Source of the DNA: Protonemura montana
Taxonomy: Eukaryota > Arthropoda > Insecta > Plecoptera > Nemouridae
DNA length: 64,000 nucleotides
NCBI GenBank assembly: GCA_947568835.1
Contig: OX387611.1
Location: 4,158,001 to 4,222,000 of the forward strand
Direction of reading: 5' to 3'
How positions within the stretch are numbered: position 1 is the first letter of the stretch; the number at the start of each line of letters is the position of its first letter. Below are positions 21,758-32,336 of this stretch, piece by piece. A model generated the notes under the pieces. It searched no databases and was not told the DNA's origin. It was given only the letters and a program-made list of their open reading frames with translations. A program made the translations under genes and the position numbers.

Positions 21758-22054
21758 GTCGAAACTTTTTGATGGTTTTTAGACTCATATCTACTTGATT
21801 TATTCTTAGCACTAGTTTTAACAAAAACTATTTCAACTGGGTTTTGAATGCTAAGCAAAGGACAACTAAATTTCCCGACGTTTCGTAACTTGTACTAGTT
21901 ACTTCTTCAAGGACTGCTCTAACCCTTAAAGAAGTAACTGTTCTTACCCTTGATAAAGTAACAGGTACATGTTACGAAACGTTGGAAAATTTAGTTGTCC
22001 TTTACTAAGCATTTAAAACCCATTTCAAATAGTTTTTGTTAGGTCGAAACTTTT
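21758..22054 (-). mobile_element. Foldback element with 12-bp TSD
   Basis: GTCGAAACTTTT occurs at 21758-21769 and 22043-22054. The insert has two inverted arms: AACTATTTCAACTGGGTTTT to CTTCTTCAAGG (about 21827-21912) against its inverse ending AAATAGTTTTTGTTA (about 21950-22042). The conserved terminus TGATGGTTTTTAGACTCAT is on one side only (left). Taking that as the 3' end, the element reads on the minus strand. No coding capacity. Confidence 0.9.
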
Positions 22055-22870
22055 GATTCTGCAAGTATAAATACAAGGTGTACAAACAAACAAAAAATTG
22101 AGCGAAAAAAGTCAAAAATGATTAAAAATGCAGCCCCAAAAAGTACCTAAAATTGCTAACCCCCTCGTAGCTAGCACCTTATCGCGGTGAAGGGATTTAC
22201 ATGATCATGGAGATCATGGAGATGGGGAAGTTTCACTCTTTGTCAAAGTACCAGGCTCCCATTGAGGACCCAGACCCGTCGCTGTCTAGTAACACTGACT
22301 CTGGATGGAAAGGATCTGTGCGATTTGTGTCTTGATCACTTTCCATTCACCATATCTCCTTCTCCTCATTTCTTGTTGTATCTCTTGCCAACTTCCGGTT
22401 CCTCTTTCTGTGTATCAGGGCAGCGACGGGGTAAACACCTGTTATCAGGCTTAAAACCACTATTAATTCATTTAACTCTTCTGATTATCTCTGGACTCTC
22501 CAGCATGTATCTGTAGTCATCGAAGGACATTATTTGAGAAATTGGTAGGTCATGCAGAGGGATATCAGTATAGGTATATTTTCTGTCTGCCAAAATAAAT
22601 GTCAATGTGATTTAATACATTTTATTTGCCTATTTTAATAGTATACCAGACACATCTTTCAGTTACATTTCAACTTTAAGAGTTGGCTGGAATTACCTGA
22701 CTGAACTCTCCGATTATTTTACTCTGTATTAACTAACCATTTTTTTCTTCTAAAAATAACCCCAGTAATTCCGTGCAAATCAATTAGCTAAACCGGTGCC
22801 CATCTTTGATCTGAAGGTACTCCTGAAGCAATATTTCTTCTATTAGCATATTACTCTCTAATGACGTTTT
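22055..22870. other. Intergenic DNA
   Basis: No repeat recognised. An 84-codon plus frame at 22262-22516 with a hydrophobic end (LLIHLTLLIISGLSSMYL) is unrecognised and unsupported. Confidence 0.4.
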
Positions 22871-22961
22871 TGACTGGCCTTCACCAGGACTGGTGTGAAA
22901 CTTGCTCGAACAGGTCATGCCCTCCACCGGGTTTGCACCAGCTCCGAGCGAGAGCGCTCCC
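22871..22961 (+). repeat. Dispersed repeat next to the 43-bp minisatellite
   Basis: GGGTTTGCACCAGCTCCGAG and GCGCTCCCA resemble, in inverted orientation, 43245-43320 (GGGAGCGATC, AGCTGGTGCAAACCCG). The minisatellite starts at its edge, so the repeat may be its parent. Confidence 0.55.
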
Positions 22962-23390
22962 ACCCGAACACGTGAAAGTTGCACTGGGACAGAGTCACAT
23001 GTCCAGTCGAACACGTGAAAGTTGCACTGGGGTAGAGTTACATGCACAGTCGAACACGTGAAAGTTGCACTGGGGCAGAGTCACATGCCCAGTCGAACAC
23101 GTGAAAGTTGCACTGGGGCAGAGTCACATGCCCAGTCGAACACGTGAAAGTTGCACTGGGGCAGAGTCACATGCCCAGTCGAACACGTGAAAGTTGCACT
23201 GAGGCAGAGTCACATGCCCAGTCGAACACGTGAAAGTTGCACTGAGGCAGAGTCACATGCCCAGTCGAACACGTGAAAGTTGCACTGGGGCAGAGTCACA
23301 TGCCCAGTCGAACACGTGAAAGTTGCACTGGGGCAGAGTCACATGCCCAGTCGAACACGTGAAAGTTGCACTGGGACAAAGTCACATGCA
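22962..23390. repeat. 43-bp minisatellite, about 10 units
   Basis: Head-to-tail 43-bp units containing GAACACGTGAAAGTTGCACT and GAGTCACATGCCCAGTC. Each unit holds one CACGTG palindrome. The array ends about 110 bp beyond the stop codon of the P450 gene. No spacers. Confidence 0.95.
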
Positions 23391-23498
23391 TTGACACGCA
23401 AATCGTCCCCTGGACACACCCGGGGTGCAACGGGACAGCCGATCGAATACATTATTAGATAGCACATCAACCTTATGACACACCAAAATCAATGACCT
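23391..23498. other. Region immediately 3' of the P450 gene
   Basis: Contains ACACCCGGGGTGCAACGGGA, which resembles 52385-52405 (ACACCCGGGGCGCACCGGGG), a dispersed repeat. No AATAAA is visible on the minus strand between the stop codon and the minisatellite, so the poly(A) site is unresolved. Confidence 0.5.
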
Positions 23499-26400
23499 TC
23501 ATTCACAGGTTCCTTCCCGCTTATACACTTGCACATCATAGCCAAGCACTGAAATATTAGACAGATTGATTCTAATCCTTCTCAACTCGCTCATAGTGTA
23601 ACTGCTATTAAACCTAAACTGCCTCAATATTCGCGATAGCGAAACTTTCAAGTGCATCTGCGAGTACTTCTGCGCGATACATTGTCGCACTCCACCGCCA
23701 AACGGAAAGAAAGCCGACGGATGCCGATCGCTGCTGTTCTCCACTTTCCAACGGTCTGGCCAAAAACGTTCAGGATCCTCAAAGTTGGACGCATCTCGAT
23801 GTACAAAAAAATTACTCACAAGCACCGTAGAACCTGCTGGTATCACTCGACCACCGGATAGTTTCACGTCTTTTGGTGCGTTTCTTGTCAAACCACCGAT
23901 CGGTGGAAAGAGTCTCATCGACTCTTTGATGATTCGTTCCAGTACCGGCATGTTTTTGATGTCTTCTTCGTTGACAGGTCGCAATGAGTCGTGGAAGATT
24001 GTTCGTTGCTCTTCGATTGCCTGCTCTTGGACTTCTGGATTCATTCCGAGAAGCATCAGGGTGTAGGCCATCGCTTTTGCGGTCGTCTCGACAACGGCCA
24101 TCACCATGAAGTAACACTCTTCGCAGATCTCGTCCTCTGTAAGTGGTTCGTCACTCTTCGACATAAGTTCGTACATGACATCGAGGATACAGGGTTTTTT
24201 TGTGGCACCGTCATCTTTCCTATCGTTGGAGTTTTTCAGCTGTAGATTCTTGGCGAGGCCTTCTTTAAAGTTGGCTTTGAAGTTCTGAAAACAAAAAAAA
24301 AAACATTTGATCATAAGCTTTCCAGCTCTTTTGTTATGCGTCTTATAATTGAGTTTTTAGTTATAGTCAGAGAAGCGTTAATATTCAACTTTCTGCTGAG
24401 CAAACGAGGCTGGCAACACGTGGTAACGGTAGGTGCCACACGATGGCGCTTGCGACCGTCCTTTTTAACAAACCTCTACAATTAAATAATTACGATTCGA
24501 ATTATCGATTCATGTCGATGAAATGCTGAACTTTCTCGTAGGTTACTCGCTTTTTAATATCGTTACGTGAATATCAATCGTCGAGGTAAACATTGATGGA
24601 GATTTTTTGAGCATGAAAAGTCTCAAAAGCGAGTTAACCTACGAGAAATATTGAAATGAAATTTCATACGACAGTGGCTCCACTTAATGGGGTGTTCCGG
24701 TACTCTGCATTTTTGTCGGTTAAGTAGTCATTTGGTGGCCATCTTTCACGCAGAAAGTTTAACATACACGTTATGTCTCTACCTAGAACCTGCACACTTA
24801 ACGGTTTAACATTAACGTTCTGTCTTTACCTAGAACCTGCACACTCAACGGTTTAGCATTAACGTTCTGTCTCTACCTAGAACCTGCACACTCAACGGTT
24901 TAACATTAACGTTCTGCCACTACCTTGAAACTGCACACTTAACGGTTTAACATTAACGTTCTGTCTCTACCTAGAACCTGCACACTCAACGGTTTAACAT
25001 TAACGTTCTGTCGCTACCTAGAACCTGCACACTCAATGGTTTAACATTAACGTTCTGTCTCTACCTAGAACCTGCACACTCAACGGTTTAACATTAACGT
25101 TCTGTCTCTACCTATAACTTGCATACTCAACGGTTTAACATACACGTTCTGTCTCTACCTAGAACCTGCACACTCAACGGTTTAACATTAACGTTCTGTC
25201 TCTACCTATAACCTGCACACTCAACGGTTCTACCATGATAGGTTCAGTTATAGTCCTGGTCTAAAGCTGTAGCTTTCTATTTTGAGTCAGAGTTGAAACG
25301 ATGATTCTTGATTGCTATTACCGCTCTCATTTGCGCCATCCTCCTGCCGTCCGGCGAGAGGGCATAAGTCCAGTCGAGATACTCCCATCCTCGGAATGCA
25401 CGCTTGAACACGAGGACGTTAGCCTCGACGATCTCTCTGCTGACTTGAGCATATTTCTCTGCCGGCCAATCCATATCAACTCCTGGACAACAAGAAACAT
25501 TATTCAAAACATACATTTTTGCTATTTAAGCATACGGTATTCAAATTTTTCGACCAATCACGTCGCGCCAGAGTCTTTGGCTCATCCTTGCTGAAACCGG
25601 AGTCGCTGTATATCGAGCATCTTATTTGAATTTGATGTATAGTTTTGTCAATTGTTTTACTATTTGACATTTAGGAAGCTTGAACTTGGTAATTGTTATT
25701 ATTTTATGTAGTTCTTTGTTATCGGAAAATTGTCAGGACTGCTCTTACCCTTGAAGAAGTAACAGGAACAAGTTACGAAACGTCGTTAAATTTAGTTGTT
25801 CTTTACTAAGCATTCAAAACCCATTTCAAATAGTTTTTGTTATATAAAATCTGTTTGATACTGTCTAACTTAGATGTTCAGAATGTCAGGAAAATTGGTC
25901 GCAAGTCATAAAGGGTCTTAAGCGTAAGTATTTCTCACCGAAGAACGTCTCATAGAAGGCATCCAACAACGAAACGGAAACCACATCTTTGATATCCACA
26001 ATTCGGCCATCAGCGTAACCGTTCAGTTGTTCGCACAGCTGTTCCCCTTTTCTTGTAAACACCTCGAAATAACTGACGAGGTACTTGGCGTTGAACGCTG
26101 GGGTCATCATTTTCCGCCGAAGACGGGCTATTTCACCCTTCGTAGAGACCAAACTGCGATCGATGAAACCGTTGACCAGGTGACACATCATATCGTTACG
26201 ACTGATGACAGTCGGATTGTTGAGGATCAGTCGCGAATCTTCTGCTGAACCGACGAAGATGGCCAGCACCGGACCAAACCAGATGCGTGCGACTCCTCCG
26301 TAGTTTTTCATCGTGTCGATGACCCTTTAAAGAAATGTCAAGTATTATTTAAATTACAAATAGCTATTTTAAAACTATGAACTAAAATCCTAGCGGAAGT

Positions 26401-27301
26401 GTAAGCCCCATCGGAAATTCAAAGCCCCCAATCTTTTTTACCTTTTTGCGGGTGTTGCTAACGATTTTAGCTAACTAAAAATGACAAATTTCTGAATTAT
26501 CTGATAAGTGAAACATTTTGGAGAAGTTATGAGTGAAACCCTGAAAGAAGGATGTGATTAGTGAACTTGGTAAGTGAGGTAACAGTTCCCAGACTCCGTT
26601 CAGTGCCATTCTGTCAGATGCGAGAATAACACATGAATGATAATTCAGTTTTGATTTTAGTGCAAGATTGCAAAATATCGTTTTGGGGTGACCACCAAAA
26701 AACGGCAATTCCACCACTAAAATCACTACTGAAATTTCATTCAAGGGGTTAGTAGCAATTCTGGGGGCAGTCCTTGTGCTGGTATCTTCTCTGACGGGCT
26801 AGACTGTAGAAATGCAGGGGATAGTCCTTGTGCTGGTATCTTCTCTCACGGGCTGGACTGTAGCAATGCAGGGGACAGTTCTTGTGCTGGTATCGTCTCT
26901 CACAGGCTAGACTGTAGCAATGCAGGGGACAGTCCTTGTGTTGGTAACTTCTCTCACGGGCTAGACTGTAGCAATGCAGGGGACAGTCCTTGTGCTAGTA
27001 TATTCTCTCACAGGCTAGGCTGTAGCAATGCAGGGACGGTCTTTGTACTGGTATCTTTTGGCTGGACTGAAGCTTAGTTATAGTAGTAGTTACTTTTTGT
27101 TAAGGCTTACACATTAAACAACTTCTCTTCGTCCGTGAAGAGGCTGGGAACAGAGCCCATGAGAGGCCATCCAGTTGGTCCAGGAAACGCCTGGGACATC
27201 CACCACGTGCGCACAAGCCTCACTGCGTAGCTGGCTCCCCACGACAAGATGGCCGCCATCACTGCCGCTTGCAGCGCCTCGGAGGCCGTCCACGAAACCA
27301 T
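23499..27301 (-). CDS. Cytochrome P450, CYP4 clan, four exons, 507 aa
   Basis: Haem-thiolate monooxygenase, expected to be ER-anchored; substrate unknown. Exons: 27301-27111, 26324-25939, 25482-25322, 24284-23499 (stop TGA). Lengths 191, 386, 161 and 786 sum to 1524 nt (507 codons plus stop) with matching phases 2, 1 and 0; donors are GTAAGC, GTGAGA and GTAATA, and acceptors end AAAG, CCAG and TCAG. Visible: N-terminal hydrophobic anchor (about 8-30), hinge PGPTGWPLMG (40-49), CYP4-type LRRKMMTPAF (132-141), I-helix AVVETT with acid-alcohol pair E312-T313, K-helix ESMR (367-370), PERF (417-420), and haem loop FGGGVRQCIA with Cys448. Length is normal for the family. Odd points: Ala where the C-helix Trp is usual, no Gly in the I-helix motif, and Ala instead of the last Gly of the haem motif. 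All introns contain repeats. The subfamily cannot be named from sequence alone. Confidence 0.94.
24365..24756 (-). mobile_element. Arm of the large foldback element (P450 intron 3)
   Basis: Contains one 60-bp module in minus orientation (CAACACGTGGTAACGGTAGG, GCCACACGATGGCGCTTGCG at about 24413-24450). The rest of the arm follows: a hairpin (CTCGTAGGTTACTCGCTTTT against AAAAGCGAGTTAACCTACGAG) and the outer end GGCCATCTTTCACGCAGA. It is homologous to 34697-34925 and 59175-59485. It lies wholly inside the intron between exons 3 and 4. Confidence 0.85.
24757..25231. repeat. 47-bp minisatellite, about 10 units (P450 intron 3)
   Basis: Head-to-tail 47-bp units with GGTTTAACATTAACGTTCTG, CTCTACCTAGAACCTGCACA and CTCAAC. 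The unit resembles the GTTTAACATTAACGCTGGCT...CTCAATG segment that follows the 60-bp module in the foldback element, so it appears to be amplified from that element, one arm of which directly abuts it. Confidence 0.94.
25733..25846 (-). mobile_element. Half foldback element (P450 intron 2)
   Basis: A single arm of the foldback family: AGGACTGCTCTTACCCTTGA, GAAGAAGTAACAGG, GTTACGAAACGTCG, ending AAATAGTTTTTGTTA. The terminal TTTTTAGACTCATG part is absent. It sits between exons 2 and 3. Confidence 0.85.
26750..27056. repeat. 54-bp satellite, about 5.6 diverged units (P450 intron 1)
   Basis: Same family and orientation as 1-1736 (GCTGGTATCTTCTCTCACGG, GCAATGCAGGGGACAG), but units carry more substitutions (for example TGACGGGC, TATCGTCTC, ACTAGTATATTC). 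Located between exons 1 and 2. Confidence 0.95.
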
Positions 27302-27689
27302 ACCTTACACGTTCACATTCACTTTATAAATGCGTTTTAAAAATTACTGTATTTATGAAGGGTCCTGTGGTAGGGGAGGAGGGGAGAAGATAAATTATAA
27401 GCAGACAATATGTTTGCTTAGAAGAATATAAATATACACATTCAATTATATGGATATTTTTACCTAAAATACGAAATAACTTAGCAGCAGAAAGTTACTA
27501 ACCATCTGTCAAAACAAACAATCTCTTCCAGGAGTGTGAATTAAGCACCGAAACGAATAGAATTTTCAGAATAGTAAGATATTTAGACGTAGAAGCAGCA
27601 CTGATCAGTATTTTGCTTCTGGTACCATTTGGAGTGGAGATTTGAACACTGAGACAACTTGCCCCTGAGACTTTTAGACCCCTCCTCCC
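27302..27689. other. Upstream flank of the P450 gene
   Basis: AT-rich. A minus-strand TATAAA at 27328-27323 lies only about 22 bp upstream of the ATG, too close to serve as a standard TATA box for a transcript containing that ATG. The promoter may be further upstream or separated by a 5' UTR intron. No other signal recognised. Confidence 0.4.
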
Positions 27690-28252
27690 CTAATGGTAGT
27701 ATGGCGTTAATGAATGAGTAGTTGATGACGATGATATCTAGCCTAGCCTAGAAGAGAAGAGGGGAAACCCGGTGTCTGTACGTATGCCTACTCCTATCGG
27801 AGAGCACCAAGGGGATCACCGGCTTAAAGTCCTTTCCGAAGGACGGTACAACGCGAACAACAGGATTCCTCCACAAATGCATGCTGTCGAGAGGTTGATA
27901 AGCAAGGCGAGTGAAGTTGTTGTTCTAACTTTTATCCCTCCAACCTCTCTCCCGAACAGAACTGGTCATGTGTATGATGGTCACCCATCCAATACCTGAC
28001 CCAGCGCAGTGTTGCTTAAATTTCATTCCTCCAATCTCTCTCCCGAACAGAACTGGTCATGTGTATGATGGTCACCCATCCAATACTTGACTCAGCGCAG
28101 TGTTGCTTAACTTTCGTCCCTCCAATCTCTCTCCCGAACAGAACTGGTCATGTGTATGATGGTCACCCATCAAATACCTGACCCAGCGCAGTGTTGCTTA
28201 ACATCGGTGATCTCATGAGAACCGGTGTTTCCAACACGGAAAACCGTCTCTA
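27690..28252 (-). mobile_element. 5S-derived SINE, 3 modules
   Basis: Minus strand: head at 28252-28200 (GGAAACACCGGTTCTCATGA, GATCACCGATGTTAAGC), three modules, body with core near 27828-27845 and distal body. The extreme 3' terminus (ACGACGCAC) is not recognisable, so the 3' end is damaged. Confidence 0.9.
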
Positions 28253-29516
28253 AATGATGTCGCTTTATGTGCGCAAGGTATACCGGGAATTTGGCATTGC
28301 ATTCAAGGGCATTTTTTTCCATTGAAAACACGGAAATTAGTTAATAAGCTAGCTTTACTTTTTAAATTAGCGTGTTTTGAAAACGTATCCTCTTTCCCCT
28401 CATCTGCTTCTACTTATTTTATCCATCTTTCTCTTGGTCTTCTTCTTCCCCTTCTCTAATGTTCCTAGCTATACTTCTTTCTTGGCAATCTTTCTTCCTC
28501 CATTCTGATAATATTTCTAAATATGATATGAGTTTTTCCAAATCACAACCAAGTTAGATTATATTTTTTTTATAGTAAGCAAAATTGTGGTCCAATTGGC
28601 TTATGGAACAACAATCTCAGTGTTAAACAAATCTTAAAACAATTTTTGTGTTGGCAGACCTTTTCTGCGCTTTACACGATTTTACTCTTTCAATTTTTGT
28701 TTGTAATTTAGCACAAAAACACGGCCGCCATTTTGTGTTCGTTTGTGTCAGATCAGACAAGTTTGGAGCAGAATATTTGATATTTTCCTGCACTAGTCTT
28801 GGAGGTTGTGTGATTTTGAGCAAAAACAAATAAAACATACAAAAACACAACTCACGAAAACTCATAAAAACTCTGACAATACCGGAGAAAGCAATTTTCA
28901 ACTCACCTTTTGATATTTGTGACACACTTTAAAGTGAAACACACTTTTGTGCTTAAAAAAATTACAATCAAAAACCAGCCACTATCTTAAAGTTTCTACC
29001 TAAAGTTTAAATTACATCCCATTTTGAAAAGTCTTTTTAGGCTTCTACTGTCACTTCTAGGACCACAGATTCTTCACGACTAAACGTAGACAGACTTAGC
29101 CACTGTCCTTTTATATACAAGGATCTCGATTATTCAAAAATATATATTTAATTTTGGGTAAACATCAATTTTGTGCCTGTCTTTTGTCGATTCAGTCTTT
29201 AAAGAATAATTACATGTCATTTTATCAATTCTACATATGCGAAATTCTTCAAGTGTAACGGAAAAATCGTGTCTATGCACACTAGTGCGTAAAATTGCAC
29301 AAGGCTAAAACAAATTGCACAGTGAAATTGCATTTTAAGTCTCTTTTATTGCTAAAGAACAACGAAAAATGCATTCAAACATGTGTTTTAGAGGCATCAA
29401 TAATGTGCCATTTTTGAGTAAAAATGTATGAATAATTCAAAACAATTGGTATTAAAAAAATTATTGACTAATTCTATGCTTTCATTGTCTATCTTTTTTC
29501 ATGGTTACAGGATAGT
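28253..29516. other. AT-rich intergenic DNA
   Basis: Open frames on both strands at 28623-28925 have no recognised motif. No repeats seen. Confidence 0.5.
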
Positions 29517-30790
29517 TAGGCGTGTTAGAAACACCGATTCTCCGAAGTTAAACAACATTACAGTAGGTCAGGTATTGGATGGATGACCACCAAATGTTTG
29601 GCGTGTTGGAAACACAGGTCCTCCTGAGATCACCGAAGTTAAACAACACTGCGCTGGGTCAGGTATTGAATGAGTGACCATCATACACATGACCAGTTCT
29701 GTTCGGGAGAGAGGTTGGAGGGATGAAAGTTAAGCAACACTGCGCTGGGTCAGGTATTGGATGGGTGACCATCATACACATGACCAGTTCTGTTCGGGAG
29801 AGAGGTTGGAGGGATGAAAGTTAAGCAACACTGCGCTGGGTCAGGTATTGGATGGATGAACATCAAACACATGACCAGTTCTGTTCGGGAGAGAGGTTGG
29901 AGGGATGAAAGTTAAGCAACACTGCGCTGGGTCAGGTATTGGATGGATGAACATCATACACATGACCAGTTCTGTTCGGGAGAGAGGTTGGAGGGATGAA
30001 AGTTAAGCAACACTGCGCTAGGTCAGGTATTGGATGGATGAACATCAAACACATGACCAGTTCTGTTCGGGAGAGAGGTTGGAGGGATGAAAGTTAAGCA
30101 ACACTGCGCTGGGTCAGGTATTGGATGGGTGATCATCATACACATGACCAGTTCTGTTCGGGAGAGAGATTGGAGGGATGAAAGTTAAGCAACACTGCGC
30201 TAGGTCAGATATTGGATGGATGAACATCAAACACATGACCAGTTCTGTTCGGGATAGAGGCTGGAGGGATGTAAGTTAAGCAACACTGCGCAGGGTCAGG
30301 TATTGGATGGATGAACATCATACACATGACCAGTTCTATTCGGGAGAGAGATTGGAGGGATGAAAGTTAAGCAACATTGCGCTGGGTCAGGTATTGGATG
30401 GGTGACCATCATACACATGACCAGTTCTGTTCGGGATAGAGGCTGGAGGGATGTAAGTTAAGCAACACTGCGCAGGGTCAGGTATTGGATGGATGAACAT
30501 CATACACATGACCAGTTCTGTTCGGGATAGAGGCTGGAGGGATGTAAGTTAAGCAACACTGCGCTGAGTCAGGTATTAGATGGGTGACCATCATACACAT
30601 AACCAGTTCTGTTCGGGAGAGAGGCTGGAGGGATGAAAGTTAAGCAACACTGCACTAGGTCAGGTATTGGATGGATGAACATCATACACATGACCAGTTC
30701 TGTTCGGGAGAGAGGTTGGAGGGATGAAAGTTAAGCAACACTGCGCTTGGTCAGGTATTGAAAAAATGACCATCATACTCATGAAAATAT
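29517..30790 (+). mobile_element. 5S-derived SINE array with two heads and about 13 modules
   Basis: A first short head-plus-partial-module (29517-29590, stopping after GGATGGATGACCACCAAA) is followed at once by a second head (GTTTGGCGTGTTGGAAACAC, GATCACCGAAGTTAAAC). About thirteen 91-bp modules follow, with no body or tail. The variants GAACATCAAACAC and GATAGAGGCTGGAGGGATGT alternate, showing block copying of two or more modules. The end decays at 30770-30790. Confidence 0.92.
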
Positions 30791-31617
30791 GCCACTCGCT
30801 TTATACCAATATTTAAAATCAAAATGTCACATTCAACTAACTATAAAAGACCATTCACTTGTCATAAAAAAAGTAACTAACACTGGCACTTTGTCAGTCA
30901 CGCTAAACCACTATCTTAAAACTTGAAACATGAGCTCAGCAATATGACTTTTAACTTCCTATGCATAATACCAGCAGAATCTTCTTTCAAACGATATATT
31001 TTTTACTTTCTTTTATAGATGAATAATATCCCCGGTATAGAGCCCATTTTAAGGGTCGCTCTAACCTCAATGATATGGTAAAATCTTAAATGGACTAATA
31101 GCTTCAATTTAATGGTGATTCATTGTACAGTTTCGATGCCTAAAGGTGATCCATGGCATGGTGCGTAAGCCTTTTGATGGATCTACATTAGGTAAATCAT
31201 AAATTCATTGTGCATTTTTGTTAATATATGCGGCAAATGCCCCTTCATTTAGGGTGGCAAGGGTTAAGGGTTGAAAACGGGTGCAAGCAACTTGATAGGG
31301 GTTGGATAGGACCTGACTTTGTAGTAATTATATGTGAATGACTTTGCCGATATTTGATACACCTTTACAGGCGCTCTTAATGCAGGTAGAGGTAAATTGG
31401 TACTATATCGGAAGGCTGTGGTTTTTCATGTTTCTAATGTATGCAATATCTTTCAAAAACTTTTAAAAAAGATGCGATTTGATAGATACATTTTTAAAAT
31501 TACCGTGCTGTCAAAAAAGGGATACGAATTTTTCTTTATTTTGACTTATAGTTCAAAGTTTCTCTAATAATTTCTTGATTTTTGAAACTTTTGCTATGAT
31601 GTAAAACTCGTTTTACT
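30791..31617. other. Intergenic DNA
   Basis: AT-rich; no feature recognised. Confidence 0.5.
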
Positions 31618-32096
31618 ACCGAACAGAACTGGTCATGTGTATGATGGCCACCCATCCAATACCTAGCTCAGTGCAGTGTTGCTTAACTTTCATCCCTCCG
31701 ACCTCTCCCGAACAGAACTGGTCATGCATATGATGGTCACCCATCCAATACCTGACCCAGCGCAGTGTTGCTTAACTTTCATCCCTCCAACCTCTCTCTC
31801 GAACAGTCTGGTCATGCTTATGATGGTCACCCATCCAGTACCTGACCCAGCGCGGTGTTGCTTAACTTTCATCCTTCCAACCTCTCTCCCGAACAGTCAG
31901 GTCATGCTTATGATGGTCACCCATCCAGTACCTGACCCAGCGCAGTGTTGCTTAACTTTCATCCCTCCAACCTCTCTCCCGAACAGTCTGGTCATGCTTA
32001 TGATGGTCACCCATCCAATACCTGACCCAGCGCAGTGTTGCTGAACTTCGGTGATCTCACGAGGACCTGTGTTTCCAACACGACAAACATTTCGGT
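31618..32096 (-). mobile_element. 5S-derived SINE head plus 5 modules, no body
   Basis: Minus strand: head at 32096-32045 (GGAAACACAGGTCCTCGTGA, GATCACCGAAGTTCAGC), five modules, then an abrupt stop inside a module at 31618. Three modules share the variant CAGTCTGGTCATGCTTATG or close to it, a local block copy. Confidence 0.9.
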
Positions 32097-32290
32097 TCGA
32101 CATAGAACTGCAGAAGGAACAGTTTGGGAAATCCCCGCTTGGCCACATTGCCGTTATCATATCATTTGAATATAGTTATAAGCAAAAAGGAAAGAGGGTT
32201 TATTAACTGGGCTACAAAATAATACCAATTTGTTCTTAGACCAAAAACCAGACATAAAACATAGTTTTTATTGGAAAGGAAGCTAGACTG
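32097..32290. other. Short spacer
   Basis: Nothing recognised. Confidence 0.4.
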
Positions 32291-32336
32291 GAGCTAGTTA
32301 GAGCTAGTTAGAGCTAGTTAGAGCTAGTTAGAGCTA
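32291..32336. repeat. 10-bp microsatellite (GAGCTAGTTA), 4.6 units
   Basis: Four perfect GAGCTAGTTA units plus GAGCTA. Confidence 0.95.

Noticed and set aside
23652-24245. Plus-strand frames opposite P450 exon 4
   Set aside because: Antisense shadows of a well supported exon.
27323-27328. TATA box for the P450
   Set aside because: Only about 22 bp upstream of the ATG, so a transcript started from it would lack the start codon or any leader.
31676-32160. Frames of 60-122 codons on both strands
   Set aside because: They read through the 91-bp SINE modules.
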